A stretch of DNA of 64,000 nt, taken from the NCBI RefSeq assembly GCF_009372215.1, contig NZ_LWRV01000047.1:1-64000 (forward strand), read 5' to 3'. The stretch is from Acinetobacter portensis. Lineage in GTDB: Bacteria; Pseudomonadota; Gammaproteobacteria; Pseudomonadales; Moraxellaceae. The position numbers and the translations under genes were made by a program. Below are positions 18,429 through 28,383 of this stretch, one piece after another. Numbering within the stretch: position 1 is the stretch's first letter; each line of letters starts with the position of its first letter. The notes beneath the pieces were generated by a model, which had not been told where the DNA came from, did not search any database, and saw only the letters and a list, made by a program, of their open reading frames with translations.

Positions 18429-19397
18429 TTATATTTGCGCCTGCGCAACATTTAATAATTGAGTCAGTTCGGTCGTGCCTGGACTATACAAACCATTGGC
18501 AACTTGTTGCTTATAATGTGTTGAAAATGCCCTTTTTCGGTTCTCGGGTGAAATTGCCAATGTGGTTAATCTTAAAAACCAAAAACCATTCAACGCTGTA
18601 TAGGGAATAACATAACCTTTGAATTGTTTATTTGGTCTTTTATTTGCAATTTGCGAAATATCATAATCAAGAGAAAACAAAGAACCTGCGGGAACACGTA
18701 CACCATTCATCAGCAAGGTTTGTAAACTGATACAGGAATGATTATCCCCCATATTCATTTTTTCAATGAGAAGTGGCTGCTCTTTTTCATCGACAATAAT
18801 ATTAATTTCACCCTGTCTAAGCACCGAACCATGTGCAATTTTTAAGAAAAAGTTTTCAGCCATTGGGCAAGAACCTACTTTAGGTTTTTCCGCCAATGTT
18901 TTTAATTCAACCATATGATTTTGTTCAGCTGTTTGAGGTAAAACAACATCAATGATCATTTGGCAAAGAATCTGACTTTCTTCAAGCTGGACTTTATCCG
19001 TAATTGCTCTTAGCGCAGTTTGAAAGTCTATTTCTTCTTTTAAACTTCGAACAAAATCATCATCACTTTTATGATTTGTTAAAAAATGATTGATACTTGG
19101 GTTTATATCTAAATTTCGCCAACTTGAAATTTCTACAGGATAAAGTGATTTTCGATCTAAAATTTTCTTTATATTTTTCCATGAATATTCATGAAATAGT
19201 TTTAAGTCAATAAACTCATTTTCCAGTCGTGGTTGATTGATATATTCTGCAAGTAAACGTGTCGATTGCGTATAGCCACAGCCTCGTCTTTCGGTTTGAT
19301 GACTATAATGTTCATTCAGCATTTCCTTTAACTTTTCAGATAATGGATACACCTGATTTTGAAAAGCTTTCACTAACTCATGATCGTTTGCTTGCAT
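18429..19397 (-). CDS. conserved-looking protein of unknown function, operon partner of the deacetylase
   Basis: The family of this 322-residue predicted cytoplasmic protein was not recognised. It has no signal peptide or membrane segment. Notable segments are HQTERRGCGYTQSTRLL near residue 34, KPKVGSCPMAENFF near 177, and a long C-terminal half rich in alternating hydrophobic residues. The sequence looks well constrained rather than random. It is the first gene of a two-gene operon with the deacetylase-fold enzyme, which suggests a shared substrate or pathway. No function is assigned. Confidence 0.75.
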   Translation of the reverse strand: MQANDHELVKAFQNQVYPLSEKLKEMLNEHYSHQTERRGCGYTQSTRLLAEYINQPRLENEFIDLKLFHEYSWKNIKKILDRKSLYPVEISSWRNLDINPSINHFLTNHKSDDDFVRSLKEEIDFQTALRAITDKVQLEESQILCQMIIDVVLPQTAEQNHMVELKTLAEKPKVGSCPMAENFFLKIAHGSVLRQGEINIIVDEKEQPLLIEKMNMGDNHSCISLQTLLMNGVRVPAGSLFSLDYDISQIANKRPNKQFKGYVIPYTALNGFWFLRLTTLAISPENRKRAFSTHYKQQVANGLYSPGTTELTQLLNVAQAQI

Positions 19398-19490
19398 CGT
19401 TATTCCATTTCTATATTTAATTTTATTTATTAAAGAAATTTTTATTTATAAACAACTTAGCACTCTTTTTTAATTTGAACAATTTTTATT

Positions 19491-19904
19491 CTATTTTTTA
19501 GGGGTGGAATAGGTTGCTGTTACATGTGCAACAGGATCATCCATACCTACAGAATAAATCCAAACCTCCCCGACAATTAAACTTCGCCCCACTTTAATTA
19601 AACGACACTCACCTTTTAGGTCTTTATCACCAACAGGCTTACGTAAAAAATTGATATTTAAATTGGTTGTTACCGCTAAGGCAACAATACCTATTTCACC
19701 TAAAATTGCGACATAAAGTGCTAAATCTGCAAGTGTCATCATGGTTGGGCCTGAAATCGTTCCACCCGGTCTGAGCTGTTGATGATCGATCTTATAAATT
19801 AATTTTGAGCCTTGGGCAAAAACATCTTCAATTTCACAATGTTCTAAGCTTTGTGGAAAATCGCGTTTTAAAAATTCAATAATTTCCGTTTTATTACTTT
19901 TCAT
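19491..19904 (-). CDS. PaaI-family hotdog-fold thioesterase
   Basis: A 137-residue single-domain hotdog protein. The motif RPGGTISGPTMMTLADLALYVAI (residues about 42-64) matches the PaaI/DUF4442-like thioesterase core, with the conserved aspartate in LADLAL. It probably hydrolyses an acyl-CoA. It lies between the tmk terminator and the unknown gene at 18429 and appears to have its own transcript. It is the third hotdog thioesterase in the window. Confidence 0.8.
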   Translation of the reverse strand: MKSNKTEIIEFLKRDFPQSLEHCEIEDVFAQGSKLIYKIDHQQLRPGGTISGPTMMTLADLALYVAILGEIGIVALAVTTNLNINFLRKPVGDKDLKGECRLIKVGRSLIVGEVWIYSVGMDDPVAHVTATYSTPKK

Positions 19905-19912
19905 CTTTATAA

Positions 19913-19948
19913 AAAAATCCCTTATAGAGCATTTACTATAAGGGATTT
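19913..19948 (-). terminator. terminator of the pabC-mltG-tmk operon
   Basis: A perfect 13-bp stem, AAATCCCTTATAG/CTATAAGGGATTT, with an 8-base loop continues into seven T on the minus strand. It lies just after tmk and directly before the thioesterase start. Confidence 0.85.
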
Positions 19949-19976
19949 AATGAAACATATTGATATTAAAATTTGA

Positions 19977-20582
19977 CTATGCAGATTTTAAATATGCCAA
20001 AGCTTGTTCAAATACTTGATCGGGTGTTTGCGTTGCATCTAAACGTTTAATTCGTTCAGGATGTCGTTCTGCTAATGTTGCATATCCTGCTCTTACTTTC
20101 TCAAAGAAAGTAACTTTCTCTTGTTCAAAACGATCTAATGCACCACGTTCACGAGCACGTGCCATTCCTATTTCAATGGGTGCATCTAACCAAAATGTAA
20201 AGTCAGGCATACGCGTCACGAAATTTTCATTCAAAAGCGCAAGTTTTTCTTGGCTTAAACCACGACCTGCACATTGATAAGCAAAACTTGCATCGGTAAA
20301 GCGATCACACAGTACCGTTTTTCCTGCATTTAACGCAGGCATAACCACTAAATCTAAATGCTGTGCACGAGCTGCATACATCAACAAAAGCTCAGTGTCA
20401 TTACACATTTTTTCTTCGTGATTCACAGACAATAATAGCGAACGAATTTGTTCTGCCATTGGTGTTCCACCTGGTTCACGTGTAAGAATCACATCTTTAT
20501 TTTGCTGTTCTAAATATTCATAAATACGACGAATTAAGGTCGTTTTACCGACACCTTCTGTCCCTTCAAAACTAATAAACAT
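19977..20582 (-). CDS. tmk: thymidylate kinase
   Basis: Tmk phosphorylates dTMP to dTDP. The 201-residue protein has the P-loop GTEGVGKTT (7-15), the DR(Y/F) motif in CDRFTDASFAYQ, and a LID region with arginines (ARARERGALDRFE). It is last in the pabC-mltG-tmk operon, a gene order common in gammaproteobacteria. Confidence 0.96.
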   Translation of the reverse strand: MFISFEGTEGVGKTTLIRRIYEYLEQQNKDVILTREPGGTPMAEQIRSLLLSVNHEEKMCNDTELLLMYAARAQHLDLVVMPALNAGKTVLCDRFTDASFAYQCAGRGLSQEKLALLNENFVTRMPDFTFWLDAPIEIGMARARERGALDRFEQEKVTFFEKVRAGYATLAERHPERIKRLDATQTPDQVFEQALAYLKSA

Positions 20583-20591
20583 CTTTACTCC

Positions 20592-21647
20592 TTATTTTTT
20601 AGATCTGATGACAGCCAGATATTCTTGAACCGCACGATTATGGTCGTCTAAATTACTTGTGAATTTGTGACCACCATTTCCTGTCGCCACAAAATAAATA
20701 TTGTTTGAATTATCAGGATGCAACACCGCTTCAATGGCTTTCTTACTTGGTAAAGCAATTGGCGTTGGTGGCAAACCATTAATTCGATAAGTATTGTAAG
20801 GTGTCATGGTTCTTAAATCATCACGGGTAATTTTCCCTTGATAACGTTCACCCATACCATAAATAACAGTCGGATCTGTTTGTAAACGCATGCCTAATTT
20901 TAAGCGACGCTCAAAGACACCTGAAACCTGTTCAAGTTCGCTATCTACATTGGTTTCTTTTTCAATAATTGAAGCCATAATTAAGACTTCATATTTATCT
21001 TTATAAGGTAAATCGTTATCTCGTTGTTCCCAAGCCTCATCCAAAGCTTTCATTTGACGCTTATACAAATCCAATAAAATAGTCTTATCAGACTCGCCTT
21101 TATCATAGAAATACGTATCTGGCGCAAACAAACCTTCAGGATGATCAAACGGAATATCTAAGGCTTTTAAAATTTCAGCATTCGATAAATGACTGACATC
21201 TTTTTTCACCAAAGGATTTTTTCTTAAAGATTTAATTAAATCTTTAAATGTTGTGCCTTCAATAACTTGAACTCGATTCATGTCAGCATTATCAATATTG
21301 GAAATCATATCCAATACTTGGCGCACACTCATGCCTTGGCGAATTTCATAAACACCTGCTTTTAACGTGTCATGAATCATCAATTTCTGATAAAGCTTCA
21401 GCACAATTGGAAAGCTCACTTTGCCTTCTTGAGCCAAACGATCAATATAACCTGAATAGGTATCACCTGAACTAATCACAAGTCGTTGTTTAGGCGCATC
21501 TACAGGATAATTTTTGAATAAACTACTCCACAGCACACCCACCACAACAACGGCACAAATCACCAATGTCGTTAAAATGGTTTTAGATGAAAAAGTAGAT
21601 GACTGCTTTTTCGTTTTCTTTTTAGCTTTTGGCTTAGGACTAGACAT
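20592..21647 (-). CDS. mltG: endolytic murein transglycosylase MltG
   Basis: MltG cleaves nascent peptidoglycan strands and is thought to set glycan chain length. The 351-residue protein has a basic cytoplasmic start, one membrane segment (about 24-44), a LysM-like region, and the YceG catalytic domain with the essential glutamate in ASIIEKET and the TDPTVIYG signature. It starts one base after the pabC stop. Confidence 0.94.
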   Translation of the reverse strand: MSSPKPKAKKKTKKQSSTFSSKTILTTLVICAVVVVGVLWSSLFKNYPVDAPKQRLVISSGDTYSGYIDRLAQEGKVSFPIVLKLYQKLMIHDTLKAGVYEIRQGMSVRQVLDMISNIDNADMNRVQVIEGTTFKDLIKSLRKNPLVKKDVSHLSNAEILKALDIPFDHPEGLFAPDTYFYDKGESDKTILLDLYKRQMKALDEAWEQRDNDLPYKDKYEVLIMASIIEKETNVDSELEQVSGVFERRLKLGMRLQTDPTVIYGMGERYQGKITRDDLRTMTPYNTYRINGLPPTPIALPSKKAIEAVLHPDNSNNIYFVATGNGGHKFTSNLDDHNRAVQEYLAVIRSKK

Positions 21648-21648
21648 A

Positions 21649-22461
21649 TTAGCGAATCTGATTCAGTTTAAGATGGTGAAATAAATCAATACAGTCCTGA
21701 GTATTTAAGCATTCAGAATTAATTTCTGTCGCTATTTTCATTGGACTTAATGCATTGCAAAAAAACAGACTTTGAATGTTTTTAATTTCATTCTGATCTA
21801 TAAGACGTTGCTCGCAAGCAATTCCATGTTGTTGCATGCGCTGAAGAATTTCCGTGCGCATAATACCATGAACGCCATTATAGCGAAGTTCGGGTGTTAG
21901 CCACGTGTTGTTTATTCGCACAAAGCAATTACTACTAACCCCCTCAACCACAGATCCTTGAATATCGACAACTAAGGCTTCTACCCAGTTTTTTTCATCA
22001 GCTTCTTTTTTTAATAATACTTGTTCTAAACGGTTTAAGCTTTTAAGCCCGACCAAATTTGGCATGCTTAAACCAATAGCTTGACTTAAAACACCAACCT
22101 CAATCATTCCATATTGAAAATCGGCAATTGTTTTAGGATAAAAATAAAACCATAAATCTGCATCATGCTCAGGCAAACTGTAACCACGCTGCCCCTCACC
22201 ACGACTAATAATGATTTTTATTGTGCCATTTAAATTGCCATGTTCTTGCTTCAGTACATCTATCGTTTTTTGAATAAGCCTTAAATCGATACTTAAATTT
22301 AACTTTTCACAAGCATGTTTTAAACGTTCTACATGTAAATGTTCTAGTTCTATACGATTATTTCGAATACGCCCCGTACTAAAACAACCATCCCCATAAT
22401 GAAATGCGCGATCTAGCAATGAGATATCCAAAATTTCTTCAGCATTTTTAAAACATTGCAT
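21649..22461 (-). CDS. pabC: aminodeoxychorismate lyase
   Basis: PabC is a PLP-dependent fold-type IV lyase that converts 4-amino-4-deoxychorismate to p-aminobenzoate for folate synthesis. The 270-residue protein has DRAFHYGDGCFSTGRI near the start, the catalytic lysine in LVGLKSLNRLEQVLL, and EGVSSNCFVR. Its position before mltG and tmk supports pabC over ilvE or dat. Confidence 0.92.
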   Translation of the reverse strand: MQCFKNAEEILDISLLDRAFHYGDGCFSTGRIRNNRIELEHLHVERLKHACEKLNLSIDLRLIQKTIDVLKQEHGNLNGTIKIIISRGEGQRGYSLPEHDADLWFYFYPKTIADFQYGMIEVGVLSQAIGLSMPNLVGLKSLNRLEQVLLKKEADEKNWVEALVVDIQGSVVEGVSSNCFVRINNTWLTPELRYNGVHGIMRTEILQRMQQHGIACEQRLIDQNEIKNIQSLFFCNALSPMKIATEINSECLNTQDCIDLFHHLKLNQIR

Positions 22462-22514
22462 ATAGCGTATATCCTATGGATTTCTAAACGGTTTAGAAAT
22501 GAATAACTCATTTC

Positions 22515-22582
22515 TTATTCATATTAATTCACATCAAATTCTTTTTTTATTATTTTTTTTGCAAAAAAACTAAAGCTATTCT
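22515..22582 (+). promoter_or_regulatory. putative CysB-controlled promoter, first copy
   Basis: TTATTCATAT (22515-22524), a T-rich block ending TTTTGCA (22543-22563) and a TATTCT -10 (22577-22582) lie upstream of the first sbp. The same three elements recur upstream of the second sbp with identical block-to-(-10) spacing. CysB control is inferred from the sulfate genes and the linked regulator. Confidence 0.45.
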
Positions 22583-22624
22583 TGCTCAACCTTTACAAAA
22601 TATTCAAATAAATTTGAGGAAAAC

Positions 22625-23635
22625 ATGAGCATTACAAATAAATTTAAACTAGGCGTTCTTGCTGCACTTGTATCAGCAACAGCTTTTAGTGCATCTGCAA
22701 AAGACTTCCTAAATGTATCTTATGACCCAACACGTGAGTTATACGATAATTTTAACAAAGAATTTAGCGCATATTGGAAAAAACAAACAGGTCAAGATAT
22801 CAATTTTAAACAATCGCATGGTGGTTCAGGCAAACAAGCTCGTGCCGTAATTGATGGTTTAGACGCAGATGTTGTGACTTTAGCTTTAGCAGCAGATATT
22901 GATGAAATTGCTGAACGTGGTTTAGTTGCAAAAGATTGGCAGAAAAAGTTTCCACAAAACTCAACACCATATACATCGACCATTGTATTCCTTGTACGCA
23001 AAGGCAACCCAAAAGGCATTAAAGATTGGGGCGATTTAGTTAAGCCTGATGTTGCTATTATTACACCAAACCCGAAAACTTCAGGTGGTGCGCGTTGGAA
23101 CTATTTAGCGGCTTGGGCTTGGGCAAAACATCAAAAAGGTGGTAACGACAAAACAGCTCAAGAATTTGTTCGTAAAATTTATCAAAATACAAAAGTGTTA
23201 GATTCTGGTGCACGCGGTGCAACAACAACATTTGCTGAACGTGGCATTGGTGATGTATTACTTGCATGGGAAAATGAAGCGCATTTAGCAACACGCGAAC
23301 AACCAGGTAAATTCGAGATCATTACCCCATCACTTTCAATTTTAGCTGAACCACCTGTTGCCATTGTCGACAAAAATGCGAAAAAAGATGGTAATGAGAA
23401 TTTAGCAAAAGCATATTTGAACTATTTATATTCACCTGCTGGGCAAACAGTTGCTGCGAAAAACTTCTATCGTCCGCGTAATGCAGCTGTTTTGGCTAAA
23501 TACACAAATGTGTTTAAGCCACTCAAACTTGTGACCATTGATAAAGAGTTTGGCGGTTGGACAAAAGTACAAAAAGCACACTTCGATAATGGCGGTGTAT
23601 TCGATCAAATCGTAAAAGAAAACAGCTCGAAATAA
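22625..23635 (+). CDS. sbp: periplasmic sulfate-binding protein, copy 1
   Basis: This 336-residue ABC-transporter binding protein captures sulfate (possibly thiosulfate) in the periplasm and delivers it to CysTWA. It has a signal peptide (cleaved after SASA, about residue 25), then [29 protein letters not shown] and [14 protein letters not shown], all hallmarks of Sbp/CysP. A GAGGAAA site precedes the ATG. A terminator and a second, closely similar sbp gene follow, so this copy has its own transcript. Confidence 0.94.
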   Translation: MSITNKFKLGVLAALVSATAFSASAKDFLNVSYDPTRELYDNFNKEFSAYWKKQTGQDINFKQSHGGSGKQARAVIDGLDADVVTLALAADIDEIAERGLVAKDWQKKFPQNSTPYTSTIVFLVRKGNPKGIKDWGDLVKPDVAIITPNPKTSGGARWNYLAAWAWAKHQKGGNDKTAQEFVRKIYQNTKVLDSGARGATTTFAERGIGDVLLAWENEAHLATREQPGKFEIITPSLSILAEPPVAIVDKNAKKDGNENLAKAYLNYLYSPAGQTVAAKNFYRPRNAAVLAKYTNVFKPLKLVTIDKEFGGWTKVQKAHFDNGGVFDQIVKENSSK

Positions 23636-23662
23636 CGCTATAAATTATTTTAACAACAATTC

Positions 23663-23703
23663 AAATGCATTGGTTTTGTTCGTAAAGCCAGTGCATTTTT
23701 TTT
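23663..23703 (+). terminator. terminator of the first sbp
   Basis: AAATGCATTGG (23663-23673) pairs with CCAGTGCATTT (23688-23698) with one G-U pair, and a T run follows. It separates the two sbp genes into different transcription units. Confidence 0.75.
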
Positions 23704-23722
23704 GACAACCATCTTAGCTTTT

Positions 23723-23780
23723 TTATTCATATAAAATTCATTTTTTATTATTTTTTTTGCATAAAGAAAATCGCTATTCT
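23723..23780 (+). promoter_or_regulatory. putative CysB-controlled promoter, second copy
   Basis: It repeats TTATTCATAT (23723-23732), the T-rich block (23741-23761) and the TATTCT -10 (23775-23780) of the first sbp promoter. The upstream box is about 10 bases closer to the T-rich block than in copy 1, which is one helical turn. Confidence 0.45.
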
Positions 23781-23819
23781 GCACACATGTTTCAAAACAT
23801 TAATAATATTGAGGTTGGC

Positions 23820-24833
23820 ATGAGTGTTTCATCTAAATTAAAGCTTGGGCTTCTTGCTGCAGTAATTTCTGCAACATCATTTTCAGTTGTAGCCAAAGAT
23901 TTCTTAAACGTATCTTATGATCCAACCCGTGAATTATATGAAGACGTAAATAAACAATTTGGAAAATATTGGGAAAGCCGTACAGGTCAAAAAATCAATT
24001 TCAAACAATCTCACGGTGGTTCGGGTAAACAAGCTCGTGCTGTTATTGATGGTTTAGATGCTGATGTTGTTACGCTTGCTCTTGCTGCTGACATTGACGT
24101 TATTGCTGAAAAAACAAAATTATTACCATTAGATTGGCAAAAGAAACTTCCACAAAATTCAACACCATATACATCAACAATTGTTTTCTTAGTGCGTAAA
24201 GGCAACCCTAAAGGCATTAAAGATTGGGGAGATTTAGTAAAACCAAACGTTGGCATTATTACACCTAACCCTAAAACTTCAGGTGGCGCACGTTGGAACT
24301 ATTTAGCTGCTTGGGCTTGGGCAAAACATCAAACAGGTGGTAATGACAAAACCGCGCAAGAATTCGTGGCTAAAGTTTATAAAAATACAAAAGTGTTAGA
24401 TTCTGGCGCTCGTGGTTCAACAACAACATTTGCTGAACGTGGTATTGGTGACGTATTACTTGCTTGGGAAAATGAAGCGCATTTAGCGATTCGTGAACAA
24501 CCAGGTAAGTTTGAAATTGTAACGCCATCACTTTCAATTTTGGCTGAACCACCTGTTGCCATTGTAGATAAAAATGCTGCGAAAAAAGGCAACTTAAACT
24601 TAGCTAAAGGTTACTTAAACTACTTGTACTCACCTGCAGGTCAAGACATTGCCGCACGTAATTTTTATCGTCCACGTAATGCGACCACTTTAGCAAAATA
24701 CAAAAACACCTTTAAACCGCTCAAACTTGTGACCATTGATCAAGAATTTGGTGGTTGGGACAAAGTACAAAAAGCACACTTCGAAAATGGTGGTGTGTTT
24801 GACCAAATCGTAAAAGCAAATAGCGCTAAATAG
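23820..24833 (+). CDS. sbp: periplasmic sulfate-binding protein, copy 2
   Basis: This second Sbp (337 residues from the chosen start) is very similar along its whole length to the product of the gene just upstream and shares all ligand-binding segments. The start [10 protein letters not shown] at 23820 is preferred because GAGG lies just upstream and a signal peptide follows; an in-frame ATG at 23757 would put 21 residues before the signal peptide and overlap the promoter. It begins the transcript that runs through the hydrolase into cysTWA. Confidence 0.93.
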   Translation: MSVSSKLKLGLLAAVISATSFSVVAKDFLNVSYDPTRELYEDVNKQFGKYWESRTGQKINFKQSHGGSGKQARAVIDGLDADVVTLALAADIDVIAEKTKLLPLDWQKKLPQNSTPYTSTIVFLVRKGNPKGIKDWGDLVKPNVGIITPNPKTSGGARWNYLAAWAWAKHQTGGNDKTAQEFVAKVYKNTKVLDSGARGSTTTFAERGIGDVLLAWENEAHLAIREQPGKFEIVTPSLSILAEPPVAIVDKNAAKKGNLNLAKGYLNYLYSPAGQDIAARNFYRPRNATTLAKYKNTFKPLKLVTIDQEFGGWDKVQKAHFENGGVFDQIVKANSAK

Positions 24834-24857
24834 TGCGCTGAATAAGGGAGCAAGATC

Positions 24858-25466
24858 ATGACACATACCGTAATTGTTCCGGGTGTTGGTGGTAGTGAAT
24901 ACAATCATTGGCAATCTATATTACAAAGACAAATCATGTCATCTTGTTCTCGCGTTCAACAAAAAAATTGGAACTTACCCATCTTAAAAGATTGGGTTGC
25001 TGAATTTGTTAAAACTGTGACACCTATTCAAGGTGATATTCAGATTGTTGCTCATAGTTTTGGTTGTTTAACGACAGTTGCCGCTTTAGCGCAGCATCCT
25101 GAGCTAAATAGCAAAGTGAAAAATTTAGTGTTAGTTGCACCTGCAAACCCTGCTCGTTTTGGAGATGCAGGATTTGCTCGAGATAGCCAAAATGACTATC
25201 TCGCTTATTTTCACCAACTAGAAATACATGCGCCAACACATTTAATAATTAGCGAAAATGATCCGTGGTTAGATTTTCAAGATGCATTGCAATTGGCTGA
25301 ATCTTGGAAATTAGATCCAATCAACTTAGGTCAAGTTGGACATATTAATGTTGCATCAGGTTTTGGTTCTTTTCCTGAGTTATCGAACTATTTAATTTCA
25401 GATAAGCCATCGAAACATATCAATATTTCTGATGTAAGCAAGTATTTTTTTAAATTTGCTATTTGA
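24858..25466 (+). CDS. RBBP9/YdeN-type alpha/beta serine hydrolase
   Basis: The 202-residue protein has the small alpha/beta hydrolase fold of the RBBP9 (Ser_hydrolase) family. It starts with VIVPGVGGSEYNHWQ, has the nucleophile elbow AHSFGC (serine at about residue 67), an aspartate in SENDPWLDF, and the catalytic histidine in GHINVASGFG. It lies 24 bases after the second sbp and before cysT, so it is probably expressed during sulfur limitation. A role in releasing sulfur from an ester or thioester is conceivable but unproven. Confidence 0.83.
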   Translation: MTHTVIVPGVGGSEYNHWQSILQRQIMSSCSRVQQKNWNLPILKDWVAEFVKTVTPIQGDIQIVAHSFGCLTTVAALAQHPELNSKVKNLVLVAPANPARFGDAGFARDSQNDYLAYFHQLEIHAPTHLIISENDPWLDFQDALQLAESWKLDPINLGQVGHINVASGFGSFPELSNYLISDKPSKHINISDVSKYFFKFAI

Positions 25467-25503
25467 CGTCTGCAAACTATGCTTGTTTTCAATTTATTTA
25501 TTT

Positions 25504-25535
25504 CACTGACTTATTTTGGTCAGTGCTCTCTTTTT
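25504..25535 (+). terminator. hairpin between hydrolase and cysT
   Basis: CACTGAC (25504-25510) pairs with GTCAGTG (25519-25525), followed by CTCTCTTTTT. It may terminate part of the transcripts so that binding protein is made in excess over the membrane subunits, which is a common arrangement in ABC operons. Confidence 0.55.
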
Positions 25536-25546
25536 GAGGAGTAATC

Positions 25547-26380
25547 ATGTCGCAGCGATCCCGAGTGCTGCCAGGATTTGGTCTTTCCCTAGGCTTTACC
25601 CTAGCGTATTTGTCATTAATTGTGCTTATTCCACTTTCAGCTGTTTTTATTAAATCGCTTGGTATTGGATGGGATGGTTTATGGGAAATTTTAACTTCTG
25701 AACGTATTTTAAAGTCATTACAACTCAGTTTTAGTGCAGCCGTTATTGCCGCTGTTATTAACGTTGTTTTTGGTTTATTACTCGCTTGGTGTTTAGTCCG
25801 TTACAACTTCCCAGGCAAACGCATTGTAGATGCTTTAGTCGATTTACCTTTTGCTTTACCTACAGCGGTTGCAGGTATTGCATTAACTTCGCTTTATGCA
25901 CCTACAGGTTGGATTGGTCAGTACCTTGAACCATTGGGTATTAAAGTAGCTTATAGCCCTATTGGTATTACCCTTGCCCTAATTTTTATTGGTATTCCTT
26001 TTGTGGTTCGTACAGTTCAACCTGTACTGAGTGATTTAGAAACTGAACTTGAAGAAGCAGCATCTGCTTTAGGGGCAAGTCGTTTCCAAATTATCACTAA
26101 AATAATTTTACCTATTCTATTCCCTGCACTTATTACAGGCTTTGCTTTAGCGTTTGCACGTGGTGTTGGTGAATATGGATCGGTTATTTTTATTGCAGGC
26201 AATATGCCGTTCAAAACTGAAATCGCTCCGCTCATGATTATTTCTCGCTTAGAAGAATATGATTATGCAGGTGCGACAACAATCGCAGTGGTGATGCTTG
26301 TGCTTTCATTTGTAATTCTGTTTTTAATTAACTTATTACAAGCATGGGCGAGTCGTCGTACTGGGAGAACTGCTCGATGA
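25547..26380 (+). CDS. cysT: sulfate ABC transporter permease CysT (CysU)
   Basis: One of two membrane subunits of the sulfate/thiosulfate importer. The 277-residue protein has about six membrane segments and the ABC-contact (EAA) loop [21 protein letters not shown] near residues 168-188. GAGGAGT precedes the ATG. Its stop overlaps the cysW start (ATGA), so the two permeases are translationally coupled. Confidence 0.95.
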   Translation: MSQRSRVLPGFGLSLGFTLAYLSLIVLIPLSAVFIKSLGIGWDGLWEILTSERILKSLQLSFSAAVIAAVINVVFGLLLAWCLVRYNFPGKRIVDALVDLPFALPTAVAGIALTSLYAPTGWIGQYLEPLGIKVAYSPIGITLALIFIGIPFVVRTVQPVLSDLETELEEAASALGASRFQIITKIILPILFPALITGFALAFARGVGEYGSVIFIAGNMPFKTEIAPLMIISRLEEYDYAGATTIAVVMLVLSFVILFLINLLQAWASRRTGRTAR

Positions 26381-27261
26381 ATACGAACAGCTTTGCTTTA
26401 GCAGAAAAATTACAATCTCGTGATGCTACACGTGAACCTACTTGGGTTCGTTATACGCTACTGACCATTGCGCTTATTTTCTTTTTAAGTTGCTTAATAT
26501 TGCCTTTGATTTTGGTTTTCGTAGAAGCATTTAAACAAGGCGTAGGCGTTTATTTCCAAGCATTGGTTCATCCAGATACTTTATCTGCAGTGAAATTAAC
26601 ACTTCTTACAGCTGTTATCGCTGTACCTATGAACGTGGTATTTGGTGTTGCAGCGGCATGGTGTGTTGCGAAATTTAACTTCCGTGGTAAATCTATCTTA
26701 ACCACCATTATTGATATGCCATTTTCAGTATCACCTGTTATTGCAGGCTTAATGCTTGTGCTAATTTTTGGTACACAAGGTTGGATGGGAAGTTGGTTAA
26801 TGGATAACGACATTAAAATTTTATATGCCGTTCCTGCCATTGTTCTAGCAACTGTATTTATTACTGTACCTTTTGTTGCGCGTGAATTAATTCCTCTTAT
26901 GGAAGCACAAGGAACAGAAGAAGAAGAAGCCGCTATTGTTCTTGGCGCTTCGGGTTGGCAGACTTTTTGGAAAGTAACCTTACCCAATATTAAATGGGGT
27001 TTAATCTACGGTGTCATTCTTTGTAATGCACGTGCAATGGGTGAATTCGGTGCGGTTTCTGTCGTTTCAGGACATATTCGCGGTGAAACCAATACATTGC
27101 CATTACACGTAGAAATTCTATATAACGAATATACATTCAGTGCTGCATTTGCTGTGTCTTCACTTTTGGCTTTACTCGCAATTGTGACCCTAATCTTAAA
27201 AACATGGGTTGAGATTCGCCAAGAAAAACAAGACAAACGCAATGAAGATGCACAAGCTTAA
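26377..27261 (+). CDS. cysW: sulfate ABC transporter permease CysW
   Basis: The second permease subunit (294 residues) has about six membrane segments and the EAA loop [21 protein letters not shown]. The start [11 protein letters not shown] at 26377 is chosen because it gives the standard ATGA overlap with cysT and has GGGAG about ten bases upstream; an ATG at 26344 in the same frame lies inside cysT without these features. Confidence 0.94.
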   Translation: MNTNSFALAEKLQSRDATREPTWVRYTLLTIALIFFLSCLILPLILVFVEAFKQGVGVYFQALVHPDTLSAVKLTLLTAVIAVPMNVVFGVAAAWCVAKFNFRGKSILTTIIDMPFSVSPVIAGLMLVLIFGTQGWMGSWLMDNDIKILYAVPAIVLATVFITVPFVARELIPLMEAQGTEEEEAAIVLGASGWQTFWKVTLPNIKWGLIYGVILCNARAMGEFGAVSVVSGHIRGETNTLPLHVEILYNEYTFSAAFAVSSLLALLAIVTLILKTWVEIRQEKQDKRNEDAQA

Positions 27262-27272
27262 GGAATGACCTC

Positions 27273-28334
27273 ATGAGTATTCAAGTTAAAAATATTGAAA
27301 AACATTTTGGTGCATTCCATGCACTTAACAATATCTCTTTAGATTTTCCAGATGGTCAATTGGTTGCCCTACTTGGTCCATCTGGCTGTGGTAAAACAAC
27401 GCTACTTCGCATTATTGCAGGCTTAGAGTCTGCAGATGGCGGTCAAGTTATTTTAGAAGGCGAAGATGCAACCAATGTTCATGTACGTGAACGTGAAGTT
27501 GGTTTTGTATTTCAACATTATGCTTTGTTCCGTCACATGACTGTATTTGACAACATTGCATTTGGTTTACGTGTGCGTCCTCGCTCAACTCGCCCATCTG
27601 AAGCTGAAATTAAAAAACGTGTGACGCGTCTTTTAGACTTAGTTCAACTTGGTTTCTTGGCAGACCGATATCCTGCTCAACTTTCGGGTGGTCAACGTCA
27701 ACGTATTGCACTTGCTCGTGCACTAGCAGTTGAACCTCGCGTACTTTTACTTGACGAACCATTTGGTGCACTCGATGCCAAAGTTCGTAAAGAATTACGT
27801 CGTTGGTTGCGTACTTTGCATGATGAATTACACATCACCTCTATTTTCGTAACGCATGACCAAGAAGAAGCACTTGAAGTTGCAGACCAAATTATTGTTA
27901 TGAACAAAGGTAATGTAGAGCAAATTGGTTCGCCACGTGAAGTGTATGAAAAACCTGCAACACCATTTGTATTTGACTTTTTAGGTCAAGCAAACCGTTT
28001 TGAAGGTCATAATCAAAATGGCGTCATTCAAATTGGTGAAGACCGTATTCAGCTCGAAAGTTTAAAGAAATCGCCTGAAGGTAGTGTCATCGCTTTTGCT
28101 CGTCCAGATGAGTTACGCCTTCATGCACAGCCTCAAGACAATGCCATTCAAGCCACCTTCTTACGTGAAGTCTGGATTGCAGGTAAAGTAGTAGCAGAAT
28201 TACAAGATCGTCAAGGCAACTTAATTGAAATTACATTAACGCCTGATGAAGCAAAATTACATCAATTCCGTCCAAGCCAAACTGTTTGGTTAAGCGTGAC
28301 TGAATTACACTTATTTGAAAATCAAGTCGCTTAA
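27273..28334 (+). CDS. cysA: sulfate ABC transporter ATPase CysA
   Basis: The ATPase that powers sulfate import is 353 residues long, with Walker [10 protein letters not shown], the Q-loop in FVFQHYALF, the signature [15 protein letters not shown], Walker [12 protein letters not shown] and the H-loop [11 protein letters not shown]-terminal regulatory TOBE-like domain follows from about residue 240. It starts 11 bases after cysW. Confidence 0.96.
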   Translation: MSIQVKNIEKHFGAFHALNNISLDFPDGQLVALLGPSGCGKTTLLRIIAGLESADGGQVILEGEDATNVHVREREVGFVFQHYALFRHMTVFDNIAFGLRVRPRSTRPSEAEIKKRVTRLLDLVQLGFLADRYPAQLSGGQRQRIALARALAVEPRVLLLDEPFGALDAKVRKELRRWLRTLHDELHITSIFVTHDQEEALEVADQIIVMNKGNVEQIGSPREVYEKPATPFVFDFLGQANRFEGHNQNGVIQIGEDRIQLESLKKSPEGSVIAFARPDELRLHAQPQDNAIQATFLREVWIAGKVVAELQDRQGNLIEITLTPDEAKLHQFRPSQTVWLSVTELHLFENQVA

Positions 28335-28345
28335 GACGTTGGAAT

Positions 28346-28362
28346 GGGGCTAAAGCCCCTTT
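28346..28362 (+). terminator. small GC hairpin between cysA and cysB
   Basis: GGGGC/GCCCC (28346-28350 with 28355-28359) with a TAAA loop and three T. This is weak for a terminator and probably allows read-through into the regulator gene. Confidence 0.4.
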
Positions 28363-28383
28363 CACAAAAAGGGAACAAGAATC

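Noticed and set aside
23757..23820. Longer N-terminus for the second Sbp
   Set aside because: The added 21 residues would precede the signal peptide and overlap the shared promoter elements.
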